DNA of 64,000 nucleotides from NCBI GenBank assembly GCA_002105175.1, contig MCGE01000004.1, positions 868,001 to 932,000 of the forward strand, read 5' to 3'. The notes under the pieces are model-generated. The model made no database searches and was not told where the DNA came from. It saw nothing but the letters and a program-made list of their open reading frames with translations. The DNA is from Absidia repens (taxonomy: Eukaryota; Mucoromycota; Mucoromycetes; Mucorales; Cunninghamellaceae). This document shows positions 1 to 10,411 of this stretch, one piece after another. Numbering within the stretch: the first letter of the stretch is position 1; every line of letters begins with the position of its first letter. Both the position numbers and the translations under genes were made by a program.

Positions 1-479
1 TTTATGCACATACAATTGTTCTATAATCCGTAATCCAGGTTTCTACGATGTTTAGCATTCCCTATTTTGACATACCCCATACCAATACAGCAGTATAAGT
101 AAGACAATACATTTGAATATATTATAGGGCGACGAACTGTGATGTCGCGGCCTAGCTTGACTGAGATGAGCAAGCTATATTTTTGAATAGATTGTAGCGA
201 AATACGAGACTGAAAAAAAGTAACTTTATTATATAAAAATAATAATGATGAAGAAGCCGGAAAAAACCCAGTGGGTAAAAAATCTTGCTCTTTAAAAAAA
301 AGGTAAAACTGAGATTCTACAAAGTCTAATTCCAGTACCAATAAATGAAACAACGAAATACTAGCTATCAGTGTTGTGAAATTGGAATTCCGTTCAGGTA
401 CAAATAAAAATAGATTTTATGTCAAATGCGGGAACGCCCACATTTACTATTTTTTTCTACTTTCACTTTTTACTTCCAA
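1..479. other. Intergenic, no gene seen
   Basis: AT-rich sequence without a coding region that I can support. The open frame on the minus strand is low-complexity (Phe/Leu-rich) and has no recognisable domain. The window may start inside a longer repeat-rich region. Confidence 0.5.
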
Positions 480-700
480 CACCTAATAAACACCACACCG
501 TTCAACTTCAAATTTTCCAGTCATTTTTTCCCGCCAAACCAACCATCCATGTCTCATACAATTAATTGTAGAATGCTCTAAAGTTTACGCCTGTAAGCTC
601 ACAGCTAAAGCCTACAGCCATAATAACCGTCTCTACGCTATAGCCCACCATTCAAACACACATTTACTTGGACATCAAAATTCACTTGGAACCGCCCCCT
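480..700. repeat. Dispersed repeat unit U, copy 1
   Basis: This stretch is nearly the same as 35535-35760. Both run from a 'ttcaacttcaaattttcca' start through 'ccaaccaaccatccat', 'caattaattgta', 'gctctaaagtttacgcc', 'gctcacagctaaagcctac' and 'acttggacatc'. In copy 2 the unit directly follows a member of the large dispersed family. Here it precedes one, so the two units can be joined in different orders. No coding potential was found. Confidence 0.75.
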
Positions 701-739
701 ACCCGCATTCGCCTCCTCACCTTACCTCCGTTTCTTCCA

Positions 740-1480
740 ATATCCCCCTACTCACCCCAAAAGTGCCCGCCACGCGGTTAAAAATTCAATAAATATGGAA
801 TATCTCAACGCGGAGCCTTCCAAAAGTAGTAATATCGCTATAGGCTTTCCAAACCAATAAAAGAATAATATGTAGAATAGTCTACCGCAATAGAATAGTA
901 TGTAAAATAGCCTATCACAGTAGAATAGCTTTGCCATCCATTGTTCATTGCAAAATAAAAAAAAAGCTTTTATTGAATCATGATAGCCAGTGCTATACTA
1001 AAAGGAAAAATGATGTAAATAGAGGCCGCTAATAGTAGTTGAGAGAGGTGCTAGGCCAGAAGAATGGTGTTAGAAGAAGCGACGATGATGTCAAATAAAA
1101 AAAAAAGGGGATCTCTATAGGGGATCTCCAAACTTCTAATGAAGTTTAAACACACATCATTGAAGCAAACACACACAAACACAAATTTTATTGAAGCAAA
1201 GAGATATACTAAGCTAATCAAGACATTTCCCCAAGATCCTAGAATCAAAATGAAAGGGTTTCCCCATGCAGCTAATAATCCCTTTTCTAAAACCCTTCTA
1301 AACTAGTCCTAACAGAAAACCAGGACCGCCAGGTCCACAACGAGCCCAAAACCGTGACGAAAAAATGATTTTTTGTTAAAAAAAAAAAAAAAAAAGGAAA
1401 GAGAAAGAGAGAGAAAAAATGGCGGATGCTGCTTGGAAAATAATTCAGGCGGAGCGGGGTTTGGCCCGTCAAAAAACAAA
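740..1480 (-). repeat. Dispersed family (GACTAG core), copy 1
   Basis: Member of the window's main interspersed family, read on the minus strand. The diagnostic core, near 1240-1330, reads 'ggactagtttagaagggtttt' on the minus strand, followed by a 'ggggaaaccctttcatttt' block. The poly-A and 'gaaagagaaagagag' stretch near 1380-1420 is the polypyrimidine tract of the family on its sense strand. The distal part (820-980) matches 34725-34920, including 'gagccttccaaaagtagtaat'. The reverse strand carries repeated 'ttcaataaaa' modules. No ORF resembling a transposase is present. Confidence 0.75.
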
Positions 1481-1484
1481 AACA

Positions 1485-2160
1485 AAATCGGGAAAGCCTA
1501 CAGCTATAATAACTAGCCTCTATGCTTCAGTATAGCTTACAACAGTACTGTATAGCATGTAGAATAATTTACCGTACTCGAATGGTTTGGAAAATAGACT
1601 ACAGAAATATAGGAATAGACTACCAAAGTAGAATAGTATGTAGAATAGACTACCACAGTATACAGTAATAGCATGTACATTAGTATGCACATTAGTCTAC
1701 CACAGTAGAATAGCTTTGTCACCCATTGTTCATTGCAAAATAAAAAAACTTTTATTGAATCATCATAGTCAATATTATACTAAAGGAAAAAAATCTAAGA
1801 GCTAGTCTACAAGAAAAACGGATCTCCAAAGGGGATCTGCAAACTTCTAATGACCTCTTAAACACACATCATTGACGCAAACATAGGGATCTGCACAGCT
1901 GGTAATCCCTTTTCTAAAATCCTTCTAAACCAGTCCTAACAGAAAGTCAAGGCCATCAGGTCCACAACGAGCCCAAAGCAGTGAAGAGATGTTGGCTCAT
2001 TCCCTGTGTCGTCCCTTTTTTCTTCGATCAACCCCGTCAAAAAATCTGGAGGTACGTCAATCCATCTGGAGCTCCTCAGATAGCTGGTGGGGTTTACAGC
2101 CTGCAAAATCGAGATAACGTGCAATATTTTCGTCTTCGCTTTATATAAAACGAGCTAGAT
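1485..2160 (-). repeat. Dispersed family (GACTAG core), copy 2
   Basis: Second copy directly adjoining copy 1. It shares the 'gtagaatag...ctaccacagtagaatagctttg' block, the 'cttttattgaatcat' module, the core near 1915-1950 and the 'ggtccacaacgagcccaaa' block. It ends with 'cagcctgcaaaatcgag' and 'cttcgctttatataaaacga', the same end as the copy at 34700-35530. Two copies head to tail suggest tandem insertion or local duplication. Confidence 0.75.
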
Positions 2161-2921
2161 TGATTTATAGTAAAATATAGAGGATAACAAATGCGACAAG
2201 GCTATTTATCGATGTTGTTGGAATGGTCACTGACGAAAATAAGTTTCATATTAAGCATCTTGTCCTCCCCAACACAACCATCTGGGATTACAAATTACTT
2301 GATACATCCCAAATTTCATCAATCTTATCATCTTCCTCACAGTAGCCCCATAATTCAATCCCCGCTATTATTTTTCATGTATTTATTCTATTCTTCTTAT
2401 TTTTTATGTTGCTTCTTCTTTCTTCTGTTTTTTTTTTTTTATCATCACCCTAGTCATCATGGATTTCTTGTAAGGTGTTTTTTTTTTATAAAAGCTGAAC
2501 TAGTATCAATAGAAAGTATCTTATACTGTATACATTTATCTTTTATTTTGAATAGGCAACTGTTATGAATCATTCCAACATCTTTTATTTTTGAATAGGC
2601 AACTGTTATGAATCATTCCAACATCTTTTACTTTTGAATAGGCAACTGTTATGAATCATTCCAACCGATGATGATTGTTTGTCTCTTTTCTTCATCTCTG
2701 TTTACATCCCGGTAAGCATCTGATTGACGAACCCCCGAAAAAGAAGGCATTCTCACTTATCACTTGTCATTTTATCCTTTAGAGCTGCACATTGCTTTTG
2801 TCATCCTTTGTGACGAATAACTAGAAGGTAAGAAAACTGGGTGGTGAAACATCATTACGTGTCGCTTTTTCACACATACAAAGTTTTTCATATCCTTTTT
2901 TCTCAATAGACCAAAGTTATT

Positions 2922-2958
<37 letters not shown>

Positions 2959-3174
2959 TGTCTCATTCCCTTCGTACAACACTACAAATATTTTCAAGAT
3001 GTGAGATAATTGCACAAGCAAAATATTGCCTTCTACACACAGTACACTCATACTATTCTCTTATAGCAGAACTTCCCCTGCTTCATACTGAATGATGTTG
3101 CTGCGTACGAGGTGATAATGGCCTATCTTTGCTTCTGTTGGAGGAAGCTCCTTCAGAAGCTATTTAATAGTGTG
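2161..3174. other. Intergenic, low-complexity, no gene
   Basis: Apart from the triple repeat listed separately, this holds T-rich tracts (31 T near 2926-2956) and pyrimidine stretches. The open frame at 2191-2568 is rich in Phe/Ser/Leu/His and runs into the tandem repeat, so I do not call it a gene. Confidence 0.5.
2539..2665. repeat. Tandem repeat, 42-43 bp x 3
   Basis: Three head-to-tail units start at 2539, 2581 and 2624. Each has a 'tcttttattttgaatag' head and 'gcaactgttatgaatcattcc' tail. They differ by one T insertion and one T/C change, so the amplification is recent. Each unit has a polypyrimidine-AATAG boundary resembling a 3' splice site. No gene contains it. Confidence 0.9.
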
Positions 3175-3322
3175 TAGTATGTAGTATGTAGTATGTAGTA
3201 TGTAGTATGTAGTATGTAGTATGTAGTATGTAGTATGTAGTATGTAGTATGTAGTATGTAGTATGTAGTATGTAGTATGTAGTATGTAGTATGTGGTATG
3301 TGGTATGTGGTATGTAGTATGT
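3175..3322. repeat. 7-bp satellite (TAGTATG)n
   Basis: About 21 uninterrupted copies of the heptamer TAGTATG, with a few G variants (TGGTATG) near the 3' end. It lies in gene-free DNA. A heptamer that is not a multiple of three argues against a coding role. Confidence 0.95.
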
Positions 3323-4114
3323 CGTATCTCTTCTCAACTTTGTAGTATAGTTGGTATTAGTTGTATTTTATTATTATTATTTATTTGTAGTATGGATAGT
3401 ATTATTATCATTATCATTACGCTTGAATAAAAAAGCCCCAATCATATGAATGTATAGAAACTATAGTATTGATGTCAAATAGTGTGTATTGCAAATGAGT
3501 CATCGTATCAGCCCGTATATAACTTTGTATCGTCCAATAAGTGATCATCATAGACCTGTATATACTCGTCTACCGTTCAATGGGATTGTCTTGGCGACAT
3601 TTAGCATGCGGCATATATATATGCAGTCGATTAAAATTTCTGAGACGTATGGTATTTGAGCTTGTTATATGTTCTAATTGTCTTCTTCTTTCTTCTTGCT
3701 TCTTCTTTCTTCTTAACAATATATACAATCAACGATTCTGATCGTGTTCGTACTGTTTTGAATATATTGTAGTGTAAAGGGGAGGCAGACTTGCGTTGAC
3801 AGAGTTGTATATAAAAAATATATCCAAGAATAAGCTTCAGTTTATTAGAATCGACCGTCCATCTGTCATAAATAATCGAGATTGGAGCGGCGATCTAGAA
3901 AATAAAATAAAATAAATCGATAAAGATCAACTAAAATAAATAAATAAATAAAAGAATAAAAAGAATAAAAGGACAAAAACTAAGTGATGATAATAAATAT
4001 AAACGTATATAATAAATATAAAGATAAACTAAGAAAATAAAAAGAGACAAGGTCCGTTTGGGAAAATGGAGGGATTGGTTCATATACCACTACGCAACGT
4101 ATCATTTCGACCAG
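3323..4114. other. Intergenic upstream of tRNA-Glu
   Basis: AT-rich DNA with short ATAA and AAATA microsatellite-like stretches near 3900-4050. The frame at 3541-3741 has no recognisable domain. No gene is supported. Confidence 0.45.
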
Positions 4115-4186
4115 TCCCATATGGTCTAGTGGCTAGGATCCGGCGCTTTCACCGCCGTGGCCGGGGTTCGATTCCCCGTGTGGGAA
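4115..4186 (+). tRNA. tRNA-Glu (anticodon TTC)
   Basis: A complete 72-nt cloverleaf can be folded by eye. The acceptor stem TCCCATA pairs with TGTGGGA with one G-T wobble. The anticodon stem is CGGCG/CGCCG around loop CTTTCAC, giving anticodon TTC (Glu, GAA). The T arm is CGGGG-TTCGATT-CCCCG, and the discriminator is A. No intron and no encoded CCA are seen. A and B boxes are intact (TGGTCTAGTGG; GGTTCGATTCC), so it should be transcribed by RNA polymerase III. An LTR-like repeat begins 38-67 nt downstream. Confidence 0.97.
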
Positions 4187-4253
4187 GATCATCTTTTTGC
4201 ATCCCATGAGTGTTTTTTAAACACTGTTACGGCTAATTTGGGTAAGAAGCTTG

Positions 4254-5026
4254 TGTTGCGGCTAAATTTGTTATTTTAGTCCAACTGGATTGTGTTTTTG
4301 TAGGTTTTTATATTTTTTTGGGTTGGATAAGATGTCTTGAGTTATCCTTTAATATAGCTTTTGCTTGTTTAGAGCTTGTAAATGAATTTGTTCCTTGGGC
4401 GGAAGTTGAAGTATCTTGTTCCTGAATCGGACAAAAATAGATTTGAGAGTAGTGAGCACCAGAACTTTTGTAGATAAAGTCCAACTGTAGAGAAAGTTTA
4501 TAAAAAATAAACTTGGAAGTGTAAAATAAAATAAAAGTAAAAAGTATTGACCGTTGTTGGTTCAATAAAATAAGTGTATAACACACAGTAAAAAAAAAAG
4601 AGGACTTGTAGCCAAAAATAAAAGGAGGTTTCTATGATCCAATAGAAACAGTAGATAACTTGGTGGTGTAAAAACCTTTGTACTAAGTTTTATTTGATAT
4701 TTGAGAAAACTGAAAAAACTAAAGAATTTGAAATTGGTGAATAAAAAGGTGGGGTATTTATACTAATTTAAAAATATGGGATAAGGTATATGCATGGGAA
4801 TTGGGAGCGGGTTTGTTGTAGGCAATTGTCAAAAGATGGGAGCGGGGTTATTGTAGACAATTGTTAAAGTTTGGGAGCGGGGTTATTGTGGACAATTGTC
4901 AGGGTTGGATAAAATTAAAATAAAAAGTTTGACTAATCCATCGCCCAGCCAAGAGCGTCGCTAATGATGTTGTTGTTGATGTTGTTGTTGGGAGCGGACT
5001 CAGGCCGATCCTCGACACTTGTAACA
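4254..5026 (+). mobile_element. LTR-like element X1, next to tRNA-Glu
   Basis: The unit starts with TGTTGCGGCTAAATT and ends with CTTGTAACA, so it has the TG..CA ends and short inverted termini (TGTTRC / GYAACA) typical of retrotransposon LTRs. It is about 773 bp and is followed after 2 bp by a second copy. Inside are a 'ggttcaataaaa' poly(A)-signal-like block, a 'gtgtataacacacag' block and a terminal (GTTGTTGAT)n stretch. A truncated head (TGTTACGGCTAATTTG) sits at 4225. No reverse transcriptase or integrase coding is present. Solo or tandem LTR status is inference. Confidence 0.65.
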
Positions 5027-5028
5027 GA

Positions 5029-5833
5029 TGTTGCGGCTAAATTTATGATTTTAGTCCAACTGGATTGTGTTTTTGTAGGTTTTTTATGTTTTTCTGGGTT
5101 GAATAGGATGTCTTGAGTTATCCTTTAGTATAGCTTTTGCTTGTTAGAGCTTGAAAATAAATTTGTTCCTTAGGCGGAATTTGAAATATCTTGTTCCTGA
5201 TTCGGACAAAAATAGAATTGAGAGTAGTGAGCACCAGAACTTTTGTAGATAAAGTCCAACTGTAGAGAAAGTTTATAAAATAATAAACTTAGAGAAGTAA
5301 AATAAAATAAAAAAAGAAAAGTATTGACCTTTGTTGGTTCAATAAAAATAAGTGTATAACACACAGTAAAAATAAAATAAAAAAGAGGACTTGTAGTCAA
5401 AAATAAAAGGAGGTTTCTAGGATCCAATAGAAACAGTAGATAATTTGGTGGTATAATAACCTTTGTACTAAGTTTTATTTGTTAATTGAGAAAACTGATA
5501 AAAAACTAAAGAGAAAAGAAAAGAAAAGGATAATAATAAAAAGTTGCGATATTTATACTAAATAATTATAATTGATGTAAGGGTTCTATTTGTGTTTTTC
5601 GGTTTTTATGTATTTTCTATTTTTTTTGTGGTTTCATTGATGGAAGCATTTTATTTTCTATATTTATGGGGGACTACACATCTGTGAGGCCCCAGCTGAT
5701 CAACTGGTTGACATTGAAAATGTCCGCAGCAATGATGCTGGCGGTGTCGTTGATGATGTTGTTGATGATGTTGTTGTTGATGTTGTTGTTGGGTTCGGTG
5801 TCCTCGACAGTTGAGTTTATATAGCTTGTAACG
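5029..5833 (+). mobile_element. LTR-like element X2, tandem copy
   Basis: Second copy of X1, beginning with TGTTGCGGCTAAATT and ending near TTGTAACGG. Long blocks are shared: 'agtccaactggattgtg', 'gtagataaagtccaactg', 'agaggacttgtag' and 'aggaggtttct'. It diverges from X1 in the last 200 bp but again ends with a GTTGTTGAT microsatellite. Head-to-tail LTR-like units with only two bases between them could come from LTR-LTR recombination or repeated insertion at the tRNA gene. Confidence 0.65.
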
Positions 5834-6165
5834 GTGTTGAGTTAACCTTTTTGTTAAGTTTCAGATATATTTTACACCAAATGTATAGTGTATAAGTGTA
5901 CTCTTGTTCTTGCTTGAACGGATTTGCAGTAGTAACCTTTGTTGGTTCAATAAAAATATAGTGTATAACACACAGTAAAAATAAAAAAAGGACTTGTAGT
6001 CAAAAATAAAAGGAAGTTTCTATGATGCAATAGAAACAATAGATAATTTGGTGGTGTAATAGCCTTTGTGTTAAAATTTATTTGAGAGGGTGTTGAGAAA
6101 ACTGAAAAAAACTAAAGAAAATACTAAAAACCGTGGGAAGTTGTCCTTTTTATACAGCAAAACAA
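5834..6165 (+). mobile_element. LTR-like element X3, partial
   Basis: A third, truncated copy. From about 5930 it follows X1/X2: 'cctttgttggttcaataaaa', 'gtgtataacacacagtaaa', 'ggacttgtagtcaaaaataaaaggaa', 'ctatgatgcaatagaaaca'. The sequence before it is diverged. The copy stops near 6165 and unrelated DNA follows up to the next dispersed repeat at 6440. Confidence 0.6.
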
Positions 6166-6439
6166 AACTAAAATCAAGGAATCGAAGTTTCATATATTTC
6201 AATCTCCGTCAAGTTTGATAAGCACATCATTAGTGATTAGCTTGTAATTTTTGTTGTTTCTGGTACGAAAATGTTTTATACCTGGACCGCCAGAAAATGT
6301 AGGCTCAATTTCACACATTTGTGTTCCAAAAAATTAAAGCAAAAGAAAATAGACACTGCTCGATATCCATTTAAAAGTAATAATTGGTATTTCTACGGAA
6401 ATTAAGATCGGCCATTAATGGTCAAAACAAATTCAGCAA

Positions 6440-6549
6440 GACCCCAAAATAGTTCAGACTCCGTTCACGTGAATATTTATTTACTCCCCACTTTTTTTTC
6501 TTTCTCTTTCTTTCTTTTTCGTTCCTTTTTATTTTTTTCTTCTTCCTTT

Positions 6550-6591
<42 letters not shown>

Positions 6592-7480
6592 CCTTCACCA
6601 TTCAACTTATTTTGGGTCATGACGAACTTAGATTAATTCCAGGACTAGTTTAGAAGAGGTTTCAGATCAAGGATTACAACTTGCAGGGCAAACTCTGTCA
6701 TTTTGGATTCAGGATTTGTAACCATCAATAGATTGCTTTTTAAAGTCTCCATTACCTTAGTTTAGTGTTAGTTTGTTCGCAGTTTGTATTTATATCTGAA
6801 TATAATATGTCTCTTTTTACGTCCTTCAATGAAATATGTCCCAGTAGTCTCTTTCATGTTTTGTACAACAGATCTCCTTTTTCTGCCATCATTCTTTGAT
6901 TAGTGTTAGCCATTGTTATGTTCCAATAAAACATATCCCTTTTATTCTCCCTCATACTTTACACTGTACAATATTCTAGATTACTTTTTACCATTGTACC
7001 TTTAGTTTCGTTATGACTACTCGTCACATCTACTAATAGTCTCGTCATGCTATCTCCAATAGATCCAAAGTTACAATAAATTATATGCCTTGTAATTTAG
7101 TGCTAATAATATAGCTTCAATAATAAAACATGTCCTATTTAGTAAACATACTCGGACTCATTATATAATAAGAAAAGTCATTACTGCTGGTGTTTTGTGA
7201 GTGACCTCGCATACACCTGCTTTCTAGTTTAGGACCACTTCACTCGCCCCTAAGGTCCCAACGATTGATCGATAATCATAGGTCAATGAATATTATATGT
7301 GCTTGACCAATTATATATATAAATATATACTGTGGTCTGGGTGTATCCATAGTTTTCCACTCTTGTCTTATCACTATTTCCCCATTCGAATACCGTTGAT
7401 TGAAGGACGGCTTTAGGCCAGCTAACATAAAAAGTGAGTCTAATCCTGTTCGCTAAAGCATATTGATAAATCAAGGTCAT
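6440..7480 (+). repeat. Dispersed family (GACTAG core), copy 3
   Basis: Sense-strand copy. It begins with the 'ccgttcacgtgaat' form of the conserved CACGTG block. Next come a polypyrimidine tract ending in about 38 T (6553-6590), 'ttcaccattcaactta', the core 'ggactagtttagaag', and several 'ttcaat(a/g)aaatatgtc' modules spaced 100-150 bp apart. Copy ends are approximate. The small frame at 6418-6636 just reads through the polypyrimidine tract. Confidence 0.7.
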
Positions 7481-8034
7481 GTTATTAGTATATTTGCCTC
7501 TATAGACTATTTCTGCTCAGAATTTCAGCGATTGTTAGGGAACCTAGGCCACTTTATGTAAAAAGACGATGCCATTCGTTCTCGACTGTTCGTTCTTGTC
7601 AATAAAATTTACCATTTAATGAAGAAGGTGTCGCCTGTCTAACTCTATAAAATCAAACATCATATTTCGATTCCTTTATCCAGTAGATTCCCGTTTTTTT
7701 ATTATCACGCTTATTCACAGCTAGACTCATATAGGGTCTGCTATAATCACAAAAACAATCATAAAACAACATTTATCTAAATGATACATATTCACCAAAT
7801 AGCATTACAAGGATATAATATATAAAACGAAGTTAATGTTTATTGAAGTAATCAATTAAAATATAATACAATACAGTGTATGAATGATAATACAAAGAGG
7901 TAAATGATAGCGGAGTGAAAGAGTAATATATAAAAAGAAGTGTAAGTGATAGGAGGAATGAGTAAGAGAGTAATATATAAAAGTAAACTATATGAAGTAG
8001 AAGGGAAGAGATGCGTATGATGATAAAAAAGTAA
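7481..8034. other. Intergenic; 3' region of the Ctr gene
   Basis: No gene is seen. On the minus strand AATAAA occurs at 7839-7844, about 190 nt past the Ctr stop codon, and is the likely poly(A) signal of that gene. Confidence 0.5.
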
Positions 8035-8662
8035 TTAATGGTCGTGTTCACCGCCACCCTTGATACCACCAATGGACCTGAATCGACCGAATGCCACTTC
8101 ACCAACAAAGATACCAACGATGATCACAATAAAAAAACCTCCATTTCCAGTCATCACTACCAACATCAGTAAATAGCTAATAAATGATGATAATGTCGTC
8201 AAAAAACTTCGCACAGGGTCCGTAATCCATGAGAAAGGAGGCACCAGTGGTAAGTCCATTTCTGCAGGGTATTCGGCAGCGAAGGACTGAGAGGACGAAG
8301 TACGATCCTTTAATTGTGGCTGGAAAACATTAGCCAATTAGTAATTAGTAACTGAATAAGCTGCCTATGGTTTCCTTCATCTTTTCACTCCTTACCTGTG
8401 ATATAGAGATTGCGCCTCCATGAAGTGATTCAAACCGCCTAGCACGCCATGCAACAAAATAAATTTCAAACGCCAATAATCCCCGAGATACGATGGCGAA
8501 TACAAACAAACCGATACAAGCACCAATATACGCCGGTTCTGACTTCGGCATCCAGCTATCAAACCATAAAGCATCCCCAGTGGAGGACCAATGAAAGGTG
8601 CCCATTGTCATATCCATGCTGCCGCCCATGTCACCCATACTACCGTCATTAGCGTGATCCAT
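8035..8662 (-). CDS. Ctr-family copper transporter
   Basis: High-affinity Cu(I) permease of the Ctr family (trimeric channel, plasma or vacuolar membrane). Two exons, 8396-8662 and 8035-8319, join in phase 0 to give 183 residues; the intron has GTAAG, a TACTAAT branch site and TTCCAG. I chose the ATG at 8662 because the protein then starts with the Met-rich segment typical of the family (repeated M-x-x-M and M-x-M, residues about 1-20) that binds copper outside the membrane. A first membrane segment covers about residues 45-68. Further on are the hallmark MxxxM (MLVVM) in the second segment and GxxxG (GIFVG) in the third, with a short C-terminal tail ending Gly-Gly-Glu-His-Asp-His, a possible metal-binding end. 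Length fits the family. The neighbour read divergently is a Bim1-like copper protein. Poly(A) signal at 7839-7844. Confidence 0.93.
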
Positions 8663-9281
8663 AATCGAATTGATATAATATAAATAGAAAAATTGGTAAA
8701 ATAGGGGTATGGTTTCAAACAAGTCAAACAATAGTTTCGAGAAATATTAAATAAAAAAAGGAGAGAGAGAGAGAGAGAGCGAGAGAGAGATTAAGGCGAA
8801 AAGATAATTTTTTATTTTTTTTATGGAGAGGCGCTTCAAAAAATATATTCATTGGTGCCTGTCGAAGCAAAATCTTCTCACTGCGGTGCTTAAATCACAT
8901 TAGTGCTTCCTCAAGTCTCTTTTTACCTTATTATGTACTGTACTGGGCTTAATTCAATAGTCATAGAAAATGTATGCGAACGGTTTAATGGAATGTCGAG
9001 ATCCAAATATACCTATAATGTTATTTTACTGAAGGTTGTATATATCTCAATGTAAAATAACGATAAACACCATTTTTACTCTTTGTAACACTGATGACTG
9101 ATGAGAGAATATTGCTGCCGAATGATTGTTATGCGGTCCCGTATCAGACCAATGGTCCGATACACTCTATTAGTTAAAATTATAATAATACTCTCACTGT
9201 ATTAAATACGTTCACCAGTTTCGTAGTTGGATCGTACCTCCCTTAGTTTATCCGACACCATAGAAGACCCTGTTTTCCATT

Positions 9282-9315
<34 letters not shown>

Positions 9316-9725
9316 GAAAAAGCGTCCTGCTCATTCAATAATTTTAAAAAGTTTGATATTTGAGATACACAAATAGTGGTGTTAACAAACAGCGTTTTTT
9401 TTTTTTTTTTTTTTTTATTAAAAGAAGATAATACAACGAAGATAGAAGGGAATTGATAAAATTGTGAACTACAATCTAGCGTTAAATTTATTGACTACTG
9501 TATATTGATGATTTAGAGTTTAGAAAGAAGGGAGAAAAAAGAAGACTACCGTTCCAGCGGAACTTTTTGTGCGGATTTCGATTGACCACACCGGGCATCA
9601 AAAAGGAATAGACCAATTAAATCACTTGAAAAAGCGAAAAGTTCGCATTTTTCATTCATTTAAAAAATCCTTTCTCGTCCCAATTTTTTGTTCTTTCTTT
9701 CCTTATACTTTCTTTTTGCTACAGC
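8663..9725. promoter_or_regulatory. Shared divergent promoter region, Ctr / Bim1-like
   Basis: The 1,063 bp between the two start codons must hold both promoters. It contains GA/CT and long A and T tracts (A about 31 near 9284-9314, T about 23 near 9395-9417), which usually disfavour nucleosomes. The bases just before the Bim1-like ATG (pyrimidine tract then CTACAG) look like a 3' splice site, so a 5'-UTR intron is possible. No clear TATA box or convincing copper-response element could be fixed by eye. Shared regulation is inferred from arrangement and function only. Confidence 0.5.
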
Positions 9726-10411
9726 ATGACTCGTTTATTGTCTATTACTTTGTTGGCCTTGATCGCTTGTCAAACTGTCTTCGGTCATTACCAATTGACA
9801 TATCCTCCCTCCCGTGGTTTTGATGAATCGCGTGAAGTCACTGCTCCTTGTGGTGGCTTCAACACTGTCAGCAAAAACCGTACCGACTTCCCTCTCAAGA
9901 ATGGATTTTTGGAAATCAACTCTGAACACATCAAGTACACTTACAAGGTTTTTGCTGTTATTGGTAATAATCCCAACACCGCTGAATTTGGTAGCGATAG
10001 CAACGTGATTGGTCAAGGTCAAGTAAACTACCCTTCCGAAAGCTGTCTTCAAGTCGATTTCTCCTCTATAAAAAATGCTACTGATGGTACCCCTGCTACT
10101 TTACAAGTTATTTATATGGCTGGTGATGGTGACTTGTATCAGGTAAATTGATTGAATGTCCATGTACATGTGTGCGTATGTGATGTTTTATAACCAATCT
10201 TTTCTTTTCCCTATCTTCATCATAGTGCACTGATGTTACTCTGAAAACCGAACCCTCCAACTTCAACTCGTCTGCTTGTATCAATGCCGATGGATCTTCT
10301 CCATCTGGATCTTCCGGAAGCCAACCCTCTTCCACAAGTGCTGCGTCTACTATTCACGCTGGTGCTGTCATGACGGTGATGGCCTTGGTGCTCTCTGTAA
10401 TCATCGCTTAG
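9726..10411 (+). CDS. Bim1-like secreted copper-binding (LPMO-like, X325) protein
   Basis: Exons 9726-10142 and 10226-10411 join in phase 0 to a 200-residue protein. Residues 1-20 are a signal peptide whose cleavage after Phe-Gly leaves His21 as the mature N-terminus, the key copper ligand of LPMO-like proteins. The following HYQLTYPPSRGF and PCGGF motifs match the Bim1/X325 copper-acquisition family. His68 and the Asp residues of GDGDLYQC (134, 136) are the likely remaining ligands. Cysteines 42, 107, 140 and 158 can form two disulfides. A Ser/Gly/Thr-rich stretch (about 162-180) and a hydrophobic tail of about 20 residues look like a GPI-anchor signal. In Cryptococcus the Bim1 protein helps Ctr1 import copper under copper shortage; a Ctr gene lies divergently here. 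Poly(A) signal at 10528-10533. This is unrelated to the yeast microtubule protein also called Bim1. Confidence 0.9.

Noticed and set aside
21..353. 110-codon minus-strand frame at the window start.
   Set aside because: Low-complexity hydrophobic translation of AT-rich DNA. No motif and no promoter or intron support.
2191..2568. 125-codon plus-strand open frame.
   Set aside because: Composition is Phe/Ser/Leu/His from pyrimidine tracts, and it ends inside the 42-bp tandem repeat. No domain or splice context.
3175..3322. CRISPR-like or telomere-like array.
   Set aside because: The repeats are contiguous without spacers, the genome is eukaryotic, and the unit is not G-rich like a telomere.
9389..9398. 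Copper-response element: ACAGCGTTTT matches the reverse of the fission-yeast Cuf1 consensus D(T/A)DDHGCTGD between the Ctr and Bim1-like genes.
   Set aside because: The motif is so degenerate that about one match is expected by chance in 1 kb on two strands. No TTTGCTC-type site supports it.
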